Positions 9,238 through 17,603 of a stretch of 64,000 bases of DNA are shown here, piece after piece. Positions within the stretch are counted from its first letter, which is position 1. Every line of letters starts with the position of its first letter. Position numbers and translations under genes: made by a program. The DNA is taken from positions 248,001 to 312,000 of the forward strand of contig NZ_JAIQZF010000001.1 in assembly GCF_020164585.1 (NCBI RefSeq), written 5' to 3'. The notes beneath the pieces are model-generated. The model made no database searches and was not told where the DNA came from. It worked only from the letters and a program-made list of their open reading frames with translations. Source of the DNA: Psychroflexus curvus. GTDB taxonomy: Bacteria > Bacteroidota > Bacteroidia > Flavobacteriales > Flavobacteriaceae.

Positions 9238-10497
9238 ATGAAAGATTTATTTTCAAAAATTTATAGAGATAAAGGACCATTAGGTAAATGGGCAGATCAG
9301 GCTGAAGGTTATTTTGTCTTCCCTAAATTAGAAGGACAAATCAGTAACAGAATGAAATTTCAAGGACGTGAAGTCATTACCTGGAGTATAAACGATTATT
9401 TAGGCTTGGCCAATCATCCTGAAGTCAGAAAAGCAGATGAAGAGGCTGTCAAAAAGTGGGGTAGTGCTTATCCTATGGGAGCAAGAATGATGAGTGGTCA
9501 CACCGAACTTCACGAACAACTACAAAATGAGTTAGCTGATTTTGTTAGCAAAGAAGCAGCTTATGTATTGAACTTTGGTTACCAGGGCATCTTATCTACC
9601 ATTGATGCACTTGTAGGCAAAAACGATGTGATTGTTTATGACGTAGATGCTCATGCCTGCATTATCGATGGGGTGCGTTTACACTTAGGTAAGCGTTTTA
9701 CATACAAGCACAACGACTTAGACAGTATCGAATTGAACCTGGCCAGAGCTGAGAAAATTGCTGAGCAGACTGGCGGAGGTGTTCTGTTTATTTCTGAAGG
9801 TGTCTTCGGAATGAGAGGAGAGCAGGGGAAACTAAAAGAGATTGTAGAGCTTAAGAAAAAGTATAACTTTAGATTGCTTGTTGATGATGCTCATGGTTTT
9901 GGCACACTTGGAAAAACAGGTGCTGGAGCAGGTGAGGAGCAAGGCGTTCAAGATCAAATTGATGTGTATTTTGCAACTTTTGCTAAATCCATGGCAAGTA
10001 CTGGTGCTTTTATTGCAGCTGATAAAGAAATTATCGATTATTTAAAATATAACCTGAGATCACAGATGTTTGCAAAATCATTGCAAATGTCATTGGTTGA
10101 AGGCGCTCTAAAACGATTGGAGCTATTGAGAAGGTCAACAGAGTTTAAAGACAAACTTTGGGACAATGTCAATGCTCTTCAAAATGGTCTTAAAGAAAAC
10201 GGATTTGACATTGGCACAACAACGAGTTGTGTAACTCCGGTTTATCTTAAAGGTAGTATTCCAGAAGCAATGGCTTTGGTTAAAGATTTACGTGAAAACC
10301 ACGGTATATTCTGTTCTATAGTGGTGTATCCTGTCATTCCAAAAGGATTAATCTTGTTAAGAATGATTCCTACAGCAACGCACACAATGGAAGATATCGA
10401 CTTAACCTTGAAAGCCTTTTCAGCGATAAGAGAGCGTTTAGAAAACGGAACTTACAAAAAACTTTCTCAGTCTTTAATGGAAAATATGGGAGAATAA
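9238..10497 (+). CDS. Alpha-oxoamine synthase family aminotransferase (SPT/KBL/AONS type); candidate cysteate fatty-acyltransferase for sulfonolipids
   Basis: A 419-residue fold-type I PLP enzyme. The motifs include DDAHGFGTLGKTGAG near 215-229 and the Schiff-base lysine K250 in FATFAKSMASTGAF; the family's more usual text is TFSKS. Members condense an amino acid with an acyl thioester and release CO2. Candidates are serine palmitoyltransferase, 2-amino-3-ketobutyrate CoA ligase, 8-amino-7-oxononanoate synthase, or the cysteate acyltransferase that starts capnine/sulfobacin synthesis. No biotin or threonine genes are nearby, whereas a cysteate-synthase-like gene sits just upstream, so the sulfonolipid reading is favoured. 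A TAAGTTTG -7-like motif at 9209-9216 may give it its own transcript, though no matching -33 element was seen. A strong terminator follows. Confidence 0.85.
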   Translation: MKDLFSKIYRDKGPLGKWADQAEGYFVFPKLEGQISNRMKFQGREVITWSINDYLGLANHPEVRKADEEAVKKWGSAYPMGARMMSGHTELHEQLQNELADFVSKEAAYVLNFGYQGILSTIDALVGKNDVIVYDVDAHACIIDGVRLHLGKRFTYKHNDLDSIELNLARAEKIAEQTGGGVLFISEGVFGMRGEQGKLKEIVELKKKYNFRLLVDDAHGFGTLGKTGAGAGEEQGVQDQIDVYFATFAKSMASTGAFIAADKEIIDYLKYNLRSQMFAKSLQMSLVEGALKRLELLRRSTEFKDKLWDNVNALQNGLKENGFDIGTTTSCVTPVYLKGSIPEAMALVKDLRENHGIFCSIVVYPVIPKGLILLRMIPTATHTMEDIDLTLKAFSAIRERLENGTYKKLSQSLMENMGE

Positions 10498-10515
10498 ATA
10501 GTGTAAATATATCAG

Positions 10516-10554
10516 CAAACAAAGCCAGGCATTTGCCTGGCTTTGTTTGTTTTA
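10516..10554 (+). terminator. Rho-independent terminator after the SPT-like gene
   Basis: A perfect 16-bp stem (left arm 10516-10531, right arm 10534-10549) with a two-base apex is followed by a T-rich run (TTTTA). It lies 19 bp after the stop codon of the acyltransferase-like gene. Confidence 0.9.
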
Positions 10555-10989
10555 TGGGGTTTTCGATTACTGCCATCCACCACCAGAGTGCCTTTATAAT
10601 TCTTCCAAAGCCTAAACTATTAAATCAGATTTCACTCACTTCATTATTCAATGAATTTTTCTCTATAAAGGAATTGCATCTGCAGCGTCAATTTGTCTTC
10701 TCTTGAATACTGATGATAGATTGCGTTAGACCATTGCAGTGTGAAATATTTTTTATGCTATGAGTTCAACCTTGTTGGAATCCTTTAGGGGAGCTTCCTC
10801 ACCTCGGGCAAAGTCCTACTCGCTTCTTAAAACACTGAAAATGAATACTTAAGGGCTGTCTGGCACGCGTAAACAACATGCCTGCGGTCCTTGGGAGGCA
10901 GGAATCTGGATGAAAAGTCAACCCCGGAATGACTTGAGGGTTTAAACTAAAGCTGTATTTTTAAGTCATAGAACAAAATAATAAACTAT
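10555..10989. other. 435-bp gene-free stretch with a GC-rich block
   Basis: I see no credible coding frame. The first 200 bp are AT-rich without clear structure. From about 10770 the composition becomes unusually GC-rich for this genome, ending in the palindromic repeat relic at 10879-10940. The last 50 bp before the hydrolase start return to AT-rich sequence. No clear TTG/TAnnTTTG promoter was found. Confidence 0.6.
10879..10940. repeat. Probable interspersed palindromic repeat relic
   Basis: The block contains an imperfect hairpin (arms GCCTGC and GGCAGG, 10880-10902) followed by GGAATCTGGATG and later CCCCGGAATGAC. The combination resembles the palindromic 'GTCATTCC...GGAATC' type of intergenic repeat known from many bacterial genomes. 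The likeness is from memory and no second full copy is present in the window. The CCTGCC...CAGG core also resembles the insert at 62103-62124. Confidence 0.4.
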
Positions 10990-12822
10990 ATGAGAAATTT
11001 AAAGTTTGGTGTGCTCTTATTTTTGCTATGCGCGGTTTCCAGTGTGATGGCTCAATATGACGTAAAAGCCAATTACGACAAACAGGAAGTGGATATCGAA
11101 ATGCGTGATGGTGTGAAATTGCACACCACAATTTATACGCCGAAAGACACTTCAGAATCTTATCCTATACTTATGCAACGGACGCCATACAGCTCAAGAC
11201 CTTATGGTGAGGATCAATTTAGAAGACGAATTGGTCCAAATAAATTCCTGATGGAACAAGGCAATATCATTGTTTACCAGGATGTGCGTGGACGCTGGAT
11301 GAGTGAAGGTAAATATGATAATATGCGTGGGTATATTCCGAATAAAAAGCGCAAGCAAACCGATGAAGCTACCGATACTTATGATACGATAGACTGGCTT
11401 GTTAAAAATGTGGATAACAACAATGGGAATGTAGGAACCTGGGGTATTTCTTATCCTGGTCACTATGCAGCCATGTCTGTTTTATCCGATCATCCGGCAT
11501 TGAAAGCAGCCTCTCCACAGGCACCGATTGGTGACTTTTATTTTGATGATTTTCATCACAATGGTGCTTATTTGTTAAGTTACTGGATTGCAACTTCAGT
11601 GTTTGGTTATGATAAAGAAGGTCCTACACCAGAAGCCTGGTATTCTGTTCCAGATATTGGTACTAAGGATGCCTATCAGTTCTTTTTGGATATAGGTCCG
11701 TTGAAAAACCTGGATAAGTATTACGGTGAAGACAATGTCTTCTGGCAACAATTGAAAGATCACCCAGATTATGATGAGTTCTGGCAGGAAAGAGGTTTGG
11801 TGCAGCACATGAAAGACGTGGAGCCAGCCGTTTTAACCGTTGGAGGCTTATTTGATGCCGAAGATCTTTATGGACCTTTTGAAATTTATAAAAGTCTGGA
11901 AAAGAATAGCGATAACTTCAATGCTATGGTTTTCGGACCCTGGAGTCACGGTGACTGGGCCAGACTGAAAGAAAGACAGGCGGTAGGAAATATATATTTT
12001 GGAGATAATTTGTCTGAAAATTTCCAGGTAAATTATGAAACCAAATTCTTCAACCACTTTTTAAAAAATGAAGGGGAGTTTGATGCTGCTGAGGCTACTG
12101 TATATGATACCGGAGCGATGAAATGGAACGAATACGACATCTGGCCACCAGAAAATGCAACGCCTACTGATTTTTTCCTTGGAGACAATCAGAAGCTAAG
12201 CATGGAGGCTATGCCGAATTTTGAAAATAAATTTGTAAGTGATATCACCAAACCTGTGCCTTTTACGGAAGACATCAAGGTGACGTTCACGCCCAGAAAA
12301 TTCATGACAGACGATCAGCGTTTTGCTGCCCGTCGTCCGGATGTGATGGTTTATGAAACCGAAGTTCTTGAAGAAGACATGAAATTATCTGGTGAGATAT
12401 TAGCAGCCTTAGAGGTCGCTACGACTGGTACTGCAGCCGACTGGATAGTGAAACTAATTGATGTGTATCCTGCAGATGCAGAAGATTCTGAAGAGATGCA
12501 GAATCACTTGAAGATGAGCAACTACCACATGATGGTGAGAAGCGAAGTCTTCAGAGGTCGATACAGGGAAAGTTTTTCAGATCCGAAGCCATTTGTGCCA
12601 GGCAAGAAAACCAGTGTTGATTTTGCTTTACAGGATATAAATCACACCTTCAAAAAAGGACACAAACTTCAGATACAGGTGCAAAGTACCTTTTTCCCTT
12701 ACATCGATAGAAATCCACAGAAGTATGTAGATAATATCTTTGAAGCCGCTGAAGAGGATTTTGAAACCCATACGCATACCATTTATGGAGATTCCAAAAT
12801 CGTGCTTCCTGTGGTGAAGTAA
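10990..12822 (+). CDS. CocE/NonD family hydrolase (X-Pro dipeptidyl-peptidase S15-like), secreted
   Basis: A 610-residue protein with a cleavable signal peptide (about residues 1-21, ending VMAQ). The alpha/beta hydrolase core begins with VEIEMRDGVKLHTTIYTP. The acyl-enzyme serine is in GTWGISYPGHYAAMS near residue 155, preceded by the conserved DVRGRWMSEG oxyanion segment. The aspartate is in GGLFDAEDLYG and the histidine in FGPWSHGDW. A C-terminal jelly-roll domain runs from about 430 to the end. Members cleave esters or amides, such as alpha-amino-acid esters, beta-lactam acyl chains or X-Pro peptides. The length and arrangement resemble the alpha-amino acid ester hydrolase/glutaryl-acylase branch. 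The substrate cannot be set from sequence. It is monocistronic, with a terminator downstream. Confidence 0.9.
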   Translation: MRNLKFGVLLFLLCAVSSVMAQYDVKANYDKQEVDIEMRDGVKLHTTIYTPKDTSESYPILMQRTPYSSRPYGEDQFRRRIGPNKFLMEQGNIIVYQDVRGRWMSEGKYDNMRGYIPNKKRKQTDEATDTYDTIDWLVKNVDNNNGNVGTWGISYPGHYAAMSVLSDHPALKAASPQAPIGDFYFDDFHHNGAYLLSYWIATSVFGYDKEGPTPEAWYSVPDIGTKDAYQFFLDIGPLKNLDKYYGEDNVFWQQLKDHPDYDEFWQERGLVQHMKDVEPAVLTVGGLFDAEDLYGPFEIYKSLEKNSDNFNAMVFGPWSHGDWARLKERQAVGNIYFGDNLSENFQVNYETKFFNHFLKNEGEFDAAEATVYDTGAMKWNEYDIWPPENATPTDFFLGDNQKLSMEAMPNFENKFVSDITKPVPFTEDIKVTFTPRKFMTDDQRFAARRPDVMVYETEVLEEDMKLSGEILAALEVATTGTAADWIVKLIDVYPADAEDSEEMQNHLKMSNYHMMVRSEVFRGRYRESFSDPKPFVPGKKTSVDFALQDINHTFKKGHKLQIQVQSTFFPYIDRNPQKYVDNIFEAAEEDFETHTHTIYGDSKIVLPVVK

Positions 12823-12984
12823 GTTTTTGACTTCGATACCATTTTCGGTAAATGAAAGTTTACCGGTGATTGTGTGATTCTTTGACAAAGAATTGTATCG
12901 AAATCTGGTGAACTGCTTGAAATCACCAAAAATCGCTCAGTCACCAAAATTGTTCTAAGTTTTAAAAAAGAATAAAATAACATG

Positions 12985-13013
12985 AAACCCCGAGTTAGCG
13001 CTCGGGGTTTTTT
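12985..13013 (+). terminator. Rho-independent terminator after the CocE-like hydrolase
   Basis: A perfect 10-bp stem (AAACCCCGAG at 12985-12994, CTCGGGGTTT at 13001-13010) has a six-base loop and is followed by TTT. It lies about 160 bp beyond the hydrolase stop codon. Confidence 0.85.
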
Positions 13014-13020
13014 ATTGAAG

Positions 13021-13316
13021 TCAAGATAAGTTCGACTTTTATGTATACTGTGGTAGTTATCATTTTAATACACCCCTATAATCCCCTCCAGAGAATAAGT
13101 CCGACAATTCCCACGCTTGAGAAAGGGTAAAGGAGGGTGTTTCATCTCATAATCCGTCAAACCACATTATAATTCAAGATTTATTTTTATGGGGCTTCCC
13201 CCCCCAATAGGGGGTCGGGCTTTACGTTGCAATGCTTCATCCCCAAAACTTTGGGGATTGCAGGATTTTCACTGCAATCCCTAAGCCATGGCAAACTCCA
13301 CAGGGTTTTATAAGAT
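13021..13316. repeat. Non-coding stretch, probable interspersed repeat element
   Basis: No credible gene lies between 12823 and 13369. Within it, about 13185-13310 is GC-rich and hairpin-bearing: an eight-C run with GGGGG nearby, then ATCCCCAAA/TTTGGGGAT at about 13229-13250, then a GCAGGATTTTCACTGCAATCC stretch. It resembles a common intergenic repeat family of Flavobacteriia as I recall it ('gtcgggct...ttcactgcaatcccta'). There is no second copy in the window, so this call rests on recollection plus the odd composition. Confidence 0.35.
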
Positions 13317-13349
13317 AAAAGACCCCGAGTGTACACTTGGGGTCTTTTT
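13317..13349 (-). terminator. Rho-independent terminator of the GH13 amylase gene (minus strand)
   Basis: A 16-bp stem with one G-U pair (arms 13317-13332 and 13333-13348) has flanking A and T runs, so it can work in both directions. It lies 21 bp beyond the stop codon of the minus-strand amylase and closes the susC-susD-susE/F-amylase unit. Confidence 0.85.
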
Positions 13350-13369
13350 GATAATTAAAATAAATACTG

Positions 13370-16213
13370 CTAATGGATTAGCAATTTTTGCGTCTGAGAC
13401 TGTGCTTCATTGGTGTATCTAATAAAGTACAATCCAGTGTTAAGGCTATTGGTTTCAAACCGATGCTTAGCCTCAAAGCCCCCTTTGTATTCCTTAAGCA
13501 GCCTTCCGTTCATATCATAGATTTGAACAGTATCGACTTTATTTGAAATTGAGAAGAAGCTGTTGGCAGGGTTTGGGTAAACACTGTAGTTGAGCATAGA
13601 AACTTCGTTGGTGCTTAACGTGGACATGGCATTACCATAAATTCTAAATTCACCAGCAGGTATAGTTATATCAGCTGTTGTATTTGTCACATTTAGTGAC
13701 GTAGAACCAGATTCATCCATCAACTCATACCAGGTTCCTGTATGAGGAAAATTTGGATTTACTGTTCTTTCTACAACATCAAAATTTGCCAGGACTATTA
13801 CATCTTTAAGTTCATTTGAAGCTAAGCTATTATTATACACATGGATTCGTGGAGTTAACGTACCTCCTGAATTGATGGTATACTCTCCTTCAAAGACATC
13901 TTCTTCAATTTTTAATTGGTGTAGTCTTGCCCAGTCCTCATAAACCTGACTTCTTACGGGGTCGCTTAACCAGTTATTTGCCCATTGAGGCTGAGGTTTC
14001 GTATCTAATTTACAATCGCCATCGTTTCCGCCAGGGAGATTGACACTACCATCACTGCATGTGAAAATTGAATTTTCCATTCCTAAATCACCAAAATGCC
14101 ATATCATTTTTGGACCAGGGATAGGAATTGTCACAGCTCCAAGGGCAGACATTCGTGAGATGGCCGTATTTAACTCTTTTACATTGTGATCAGGGTTTGA
14201 GGAATTGCCATACTCAAGATTCTTAAACATCAATCGTTCCTCATCATGACTCTCCGCATAGCCCAGGAGTCTTGGGGCGGAAAAGCCTTTGGATTTATGT
14301 CCCATTCCAGATATGTCATTTCCAGAATTAACACCCATTGTCAGTTGGTTATATGGACTGGTCATTTTACCCCATAGCATGATTCCTTTGCCTTCATCCA
14401 GTCTGTAATCAGCCCATTGCTGCTCTTCTGTACTTCCCCCAAGATGCTCAAATATCACATAGTGGTTATCATCTAAAGACCAGGCATAATCGGCATAAGA
14501 TTTCAGGACGTTAATTCGGTCCTGTTGATAGGCATTTGTACATGACTCATCGGATGCAGTACAGTTTTGCGTAAAGCCTTTGGTTAAATCCCATCGAAAG
14601 CCATCAATTTTAAATTCCTCAACCCAGTGTTTTATAACCCTTTTGCTATATTCCTGAGTTAAAGCACTTTGATGATTAAAGTCGTTTCCAACATTATAAC
14701 TATGTCTGGGTGTGGTATTGAAATAGGGATTCTCAGTAGTTGGGCCACCCCAGCCGTCTTCATCAGGATCATCCATCCACATTCTTACCAGTGGGTTTCT
14801 TCCGAAAGCGTGATTTAAGACTAAGTCCAAAACGACAGCTATGCCGTTTTGATGACATACATCTATGAATTCTTTCAACTTATCCTCGGTGCCATAAAAT
14901 TTATCCAAGGCCATGTGAAAAGACGTATTGTACCCCCAGCTTTCATTTCCTTCAAACTCCATCACTGGCATTAAATGAATGGCATTGACATTTAAGTTTT
15001 TGAAGTAATCGATCTTGTCAATTAAATCCTGATAATTTCTATTTGCATCAAAATCTCTCACTAAAACCTCATAAACGATTAAGTCTTCAATTTTTGGTTT
15101 CTGAAAATTTGTGACTTGCCAGTTATAGTCTTGCTGAGCAGTCTGTAAAACCGTTACTTCACGTTCCTGCCCTTCAGGGTATGCGGGTAAGTTAGGGTAA
15201 GTAGTTGAAGGAATATAAGGGTCATCAAAAGGTGATAAAACTAAAGTCGAAAAAGGATCTGCAGTTTTAACCACTTCAGGTGATCCATTCACAGGAGTCT
15301 GATCAACAACCCAATATTGATACGTTTCTATCTGACCTGGAGTTAAACCATCTAGGGAAATCCAAAATCTATTGGCACGAGTAGGGTCCACATTCATGGC
15401 ATAATTCTCGTCAGGATTCCAGTTGTTGAAACTACCAGCTACGTAAACAAAGTCTTTTTCTGGGGCATTTAAAACCAAAACAGCTTCAGTGTCGCTTATG
15501 TAATTGATGCCATCTTCGTAATCTTCAGGCATAGCTATTGAATTTACTGTTGGTTCTGTAATAATCGAAAACTCTCTTGTAAAGGTTATTGTTCCCTGAG
15601 TGACATCTAAAACGTAATTTTTGTTTTCAGTGATATTGGTATCTGTAAAGGAATATGTACTTGTGGTTTGTTGATCAATCATAGTTCCGTTGGCAGATAA
15701 GGTATAATTAGCATCTCCTGCTGTATTTGTCGCACTCACAGTAAAATCAGCACCACTATTGATTACACTTAAGTCATCACTAGGTGAAGTTAGTGTAATC
15801 TGGAAACTTCCAACTGAAAACAACTCATCCTGAGTTTTTTTATCTCCGGAGCCGTCTTTGGCTTTTACCAGCATCCCTATACTGGCAATGTCGTTAGCAT
15901 TGTAAAAGTTGGTAGGAGTCATGGTATAAGAGTAGGTACCATCTCCATTGTCTGTCATTTTTTGACTTTCACTGGAATTGGTCCATTCACCATTGGTAGG
16001 TGAATTGAATTCTTCGCCGCTTGAATTAGTATACCAGGCCCATAAATAAAGATCATTTGTACTCCAAATGTCTGGCGTGATACCTGAAACTGTAATGGTA
16101 ATCTCTTCATCTTGTTCAAAAGTAGGCGGTGAGACTGTGAATACTCCATTCTGTTGCTGTGCAAAACCTAATGTTGAGAATAGGAGCACTGCTAAAAGTA
16201 AAATTTTTCTCAT
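13370..16213 (-). CDS. Secreted GH13 alpha-amylase family protein with T9SS C-terminal sorting domain
   Basis: A 947-residue protein. The signal peptide is about residues 1-18 (ending GFAQ). N-terminal beta domains follow, one of them CBM48/SusE-like (FVYVAGSFNNWNPDE near 258). The GH13 barrel runs about 375-800, with DLVLNHAFG (region I), nucleophile D542 in FRWDLTKGF, acid/base E589 in FEHLGG, and D657 in SHDEERL. A C-terminal T9SS type A sorting domain (about 865-947) contains SVYPNPANSFFSI and ends in a KLLIH tail. This is therefore predicted to be an extracellular or cell-surface endo-acting amylase that starts degradation of starch or glycogen outside the cell. It is the last gene of the minus-strand sus unit, separated from the SusE/F-like gene by a hairpin. 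Confidence 0.95.
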   Translation of the reverse strand: MRKILLLAVLLFSTLGFAQQQNGVFTVSPPTFEQDEEITITVSGITPDIWSTNDLYLWAWYTNSSGEEFNSPTNGEWTNSSESQKMTDNGDGTYSYTMTPTNFYNANDIASIGMLVKAKDGSGDKKTQDELFSVGSFQITLTSPSDDLSVINSGADFTVSATNTAGDANYTLSANGTMIDQQTTSTYSFTDTNITENKNYVLDVTQGTITFTREFSIITEPTVNSIAMPEDYEDGINYISDTEAVLVLNAPEKDFVYVAGSFNNWNPDENYAMNVDPTRANRFWISLDGLTPGQIETYQYWVVDQTPVNGSPEVVKTADPFSTLVLSPFDDPYIPSTTYPNLPAYPEGQEREVTVLQTAQQDYNWQVTNFQKPKIEDLIVYEVLVRDFDANRNYQDLIDKIDYFKNLNVNAIHLMPVMEFEGNESWGYNTSFHMALDKFYGTEDKLKEFIDVCHQNGIAVVLDLVLNHAFGRNPLVRMWMDDPDEDGWGGPTTENPYFNTTPRHSYNVGNDFNHQSALTQEYSKRVIKHWVEEFKIDGFRWDLTKGFTQNCTASDESCTNAYQQDRINVLKSYADYAWSLDDNHYVIFEHLGGSTEEQQWADYRLDEGKGIMLWGKMTSPYNQLTMGVNSGNDISGMGHKSKGFSAPRLLGYAESHDEERLMFKNLEYGNSSNPDHNVKELNTAISRMSALGAVTIPIPGPKMIWHFGDLGMENSIFTCSDGSVNLPGGNDGDCKLDTKPQPQWANNWLSDPVRSQVYEDWARLHQLKIEEDVFEGEYTINSGGTLTPRIHVYNNSLASNELKDVIVLANFDVVERTVNPNFPHTGTWYELMDESGSTSLNVTNTTADITIPAGEFRIYGNAMSTLSTNEVSMLNYSVYPNPANSFFSISNKVDTVQIYDMNGRLLKEYKGGFEAKHRFETNSLNTGLYFIRYTNEAQSQTQKLLIH

Positions 16214-16224
16214 AGTTTGTGGAT

Positions 16225-16259
16225 ATAAAAAAGGCCTACTTGTTTTAAGTAGACCTTTT
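16225..16259 (-). terminator. Intra-operon hairpin between SusE/F-like gene and amylase (minus strand)
   Basis: Arms at 16229-16241 and 16247-16259 form a 13-bp stem with one G-U pair. On the minus strand the stem is followed by a T-run (TTTTTTAT). It sits in the 58-bp gap between the two genes and would end or attenuate transcription after the SusE/F-like gene. Confidence 0.75.
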
Positions 16260-16271
16260 AATTATTAAAAT

Positions 16272-17603
16272 TTACTGCCAGGCATAAAAATCAATGGTTG
16301 GTGGATTTACTGCAAAGTTCATCTCAACATTATAAATCCCGGGAGTTGAAGGGATATTAGCTCCATTTAACTCTAGAGTTCCATCATTTCCATCGTCACC
16401 GTAATTGACGCCCCACTCTTCATTTTGTCTAACTTTCAATTCACCTGCACTTAATTCAACACCATTTAAGTAGAACATACCTTCATTTATTCCAAAATCT
16501 GGTAAAAACTTGTCAGGGTCTGGTGCATCCCAGCCAAAGGTAGTTGCATCCCCAACAAGGCCCCATAAATCGGTTTGCTCCAATTCGTAGGTTAAGTTGT
16601 TTAAGTCAAGTGTTATGATATAATGTCCAGCTTCAACAGCAATATTATCGCCACCTTGTTCTAAAGTACCGTCCGAACCAGTATCGCCATATTCAACGTT
16701 CCACTCTTCATTTTGTCTGAATTTAATTTCACCATCGGTAAAAGTAGCAGCAGCCTTCCAGTTATCCTGGTAAGGATTGTATTCAAATTTCACGTCCGGG
16801 GTGTCCCATCCGTAAACTGTTGCACCACCAACTATTCCCCAGGAATATTCTTGGAGAGACCATTCTAAAGTTTCTGTATTTACAGTGACTTTATAAGTAC
16901 CAGCTGTGACAGGAATGTTAGCACCATCTTGTTCTAAGGTGCCATCATTACCATCATCACCATAGTTTACAGCCCAGTCATTATTCTCTCTGAATTTCAT
17001 TTCCCCATCTCTTAGTGTTGCATAAGCTACAACGACATTATTTTCTGAGGTAGAATAGAAAGGGACATCCAAAATATCTTCAGAACCCCAACCTCCTGGA
17101 GTTGCACTACCCACAATTCCCAGGTTTGTCGATAAATCTAAAATCGAAGAAAACGGAGTAGCATCAATATTTACGGATTCCGTGTAGCTTCTTTGAGCAT
17201 CACTTAAACTCACAAGCAGCCTCATTTCAACCTGGTTAATCTCCATCGGTGTGGCACCTAAATTCAGCAAAATACTGTTGAGTTCTTCAGATGTGAATAC
17301 TTTGGAAGTATCTCTACCTACTGCAACGACTTTAGCATTACTAAAGTCATTTCCAACTAAATCTACTTCAAGTGAGTAATCTGTAGCAGACTGGAACCCA
17401 AAATTGGGTTCTGTCCAAGTCAATGATAGTATGTCTTCACCAGCATTTTCTTCACTCATTACAACCGATTCAGTTGAAAGTGTTAGGCTTGTGCTTGCAT
17501 TTTCGTTGATCTGAACCAATTCTTCATCATCACAGCTAAATAAGCTTAATGCGATAACAAAAGAAAATAACTTCAAATAAGATAATTTATTAATAGCCTT
17601 CAT
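16272..17603 (-). CDS. SusE/SusF-like outer-membrane starch-binding lipoprotein
   Basis: A 443-residue protein with a lipobox (SLFSC, Cys24). A SusE N-terminal Ig-like domain (about 35-150) contains SLTWTEPNFGF. Three tandem carbohydrate-binding modules follow at about 160-250, 254-342 and 346-443. Each starts with G(I/L)VG.AT..GW, continues with GE.KFR.N..W.VNYGD..NDGTLE..G.NI and ends with a GxYxVxxN-type strand. SusE/F proteins sit on the cell surface and bind alpha-glucan beside SusCD. The gene overlaps the end of susD by 14 bp. A fourth copy of the same module type is embedded in the neighbouring SusD protein. Confidence 0.92.
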   Translation of the reverse strand: MKAINKLSYLKLFSFVIALSLFSCDDEELVQINENASTSLTLSTESVVMSEENAGEDILSLTWTEPNFGFQSATDYSLEVDLVGNDFSNAKVVAVGRDTSKVFTSEELNSILLNLGATPMEINQVEMRLLVSLSDAQRSYTESVNIDATPFSSILDLSTNLGIVGSATPGGWGSEDILDVPFYSTSENNVVVAYATLRDGEMKFRENNDWAVNYGDDGNDGTLEQDGANIPVTAGTYKVTVNTETLEWSLQEYSWGIVGGATVYGWDTPDVKFEYNPYQDNWKAAATFTDGEIKFRQNEEWNVEYGDTGSDGTLEQGGDNIAVEAGHYIITLDLNNLTYELEQTDLWGLVGDATTFGWDAPDPDKFLPDFGINEGMFYLNGVELSAGELKVRQNEEWGVNYGDDGNDGTLELNGANIPSTPGIYNVEMNFAVNPPTIDFYAWQ

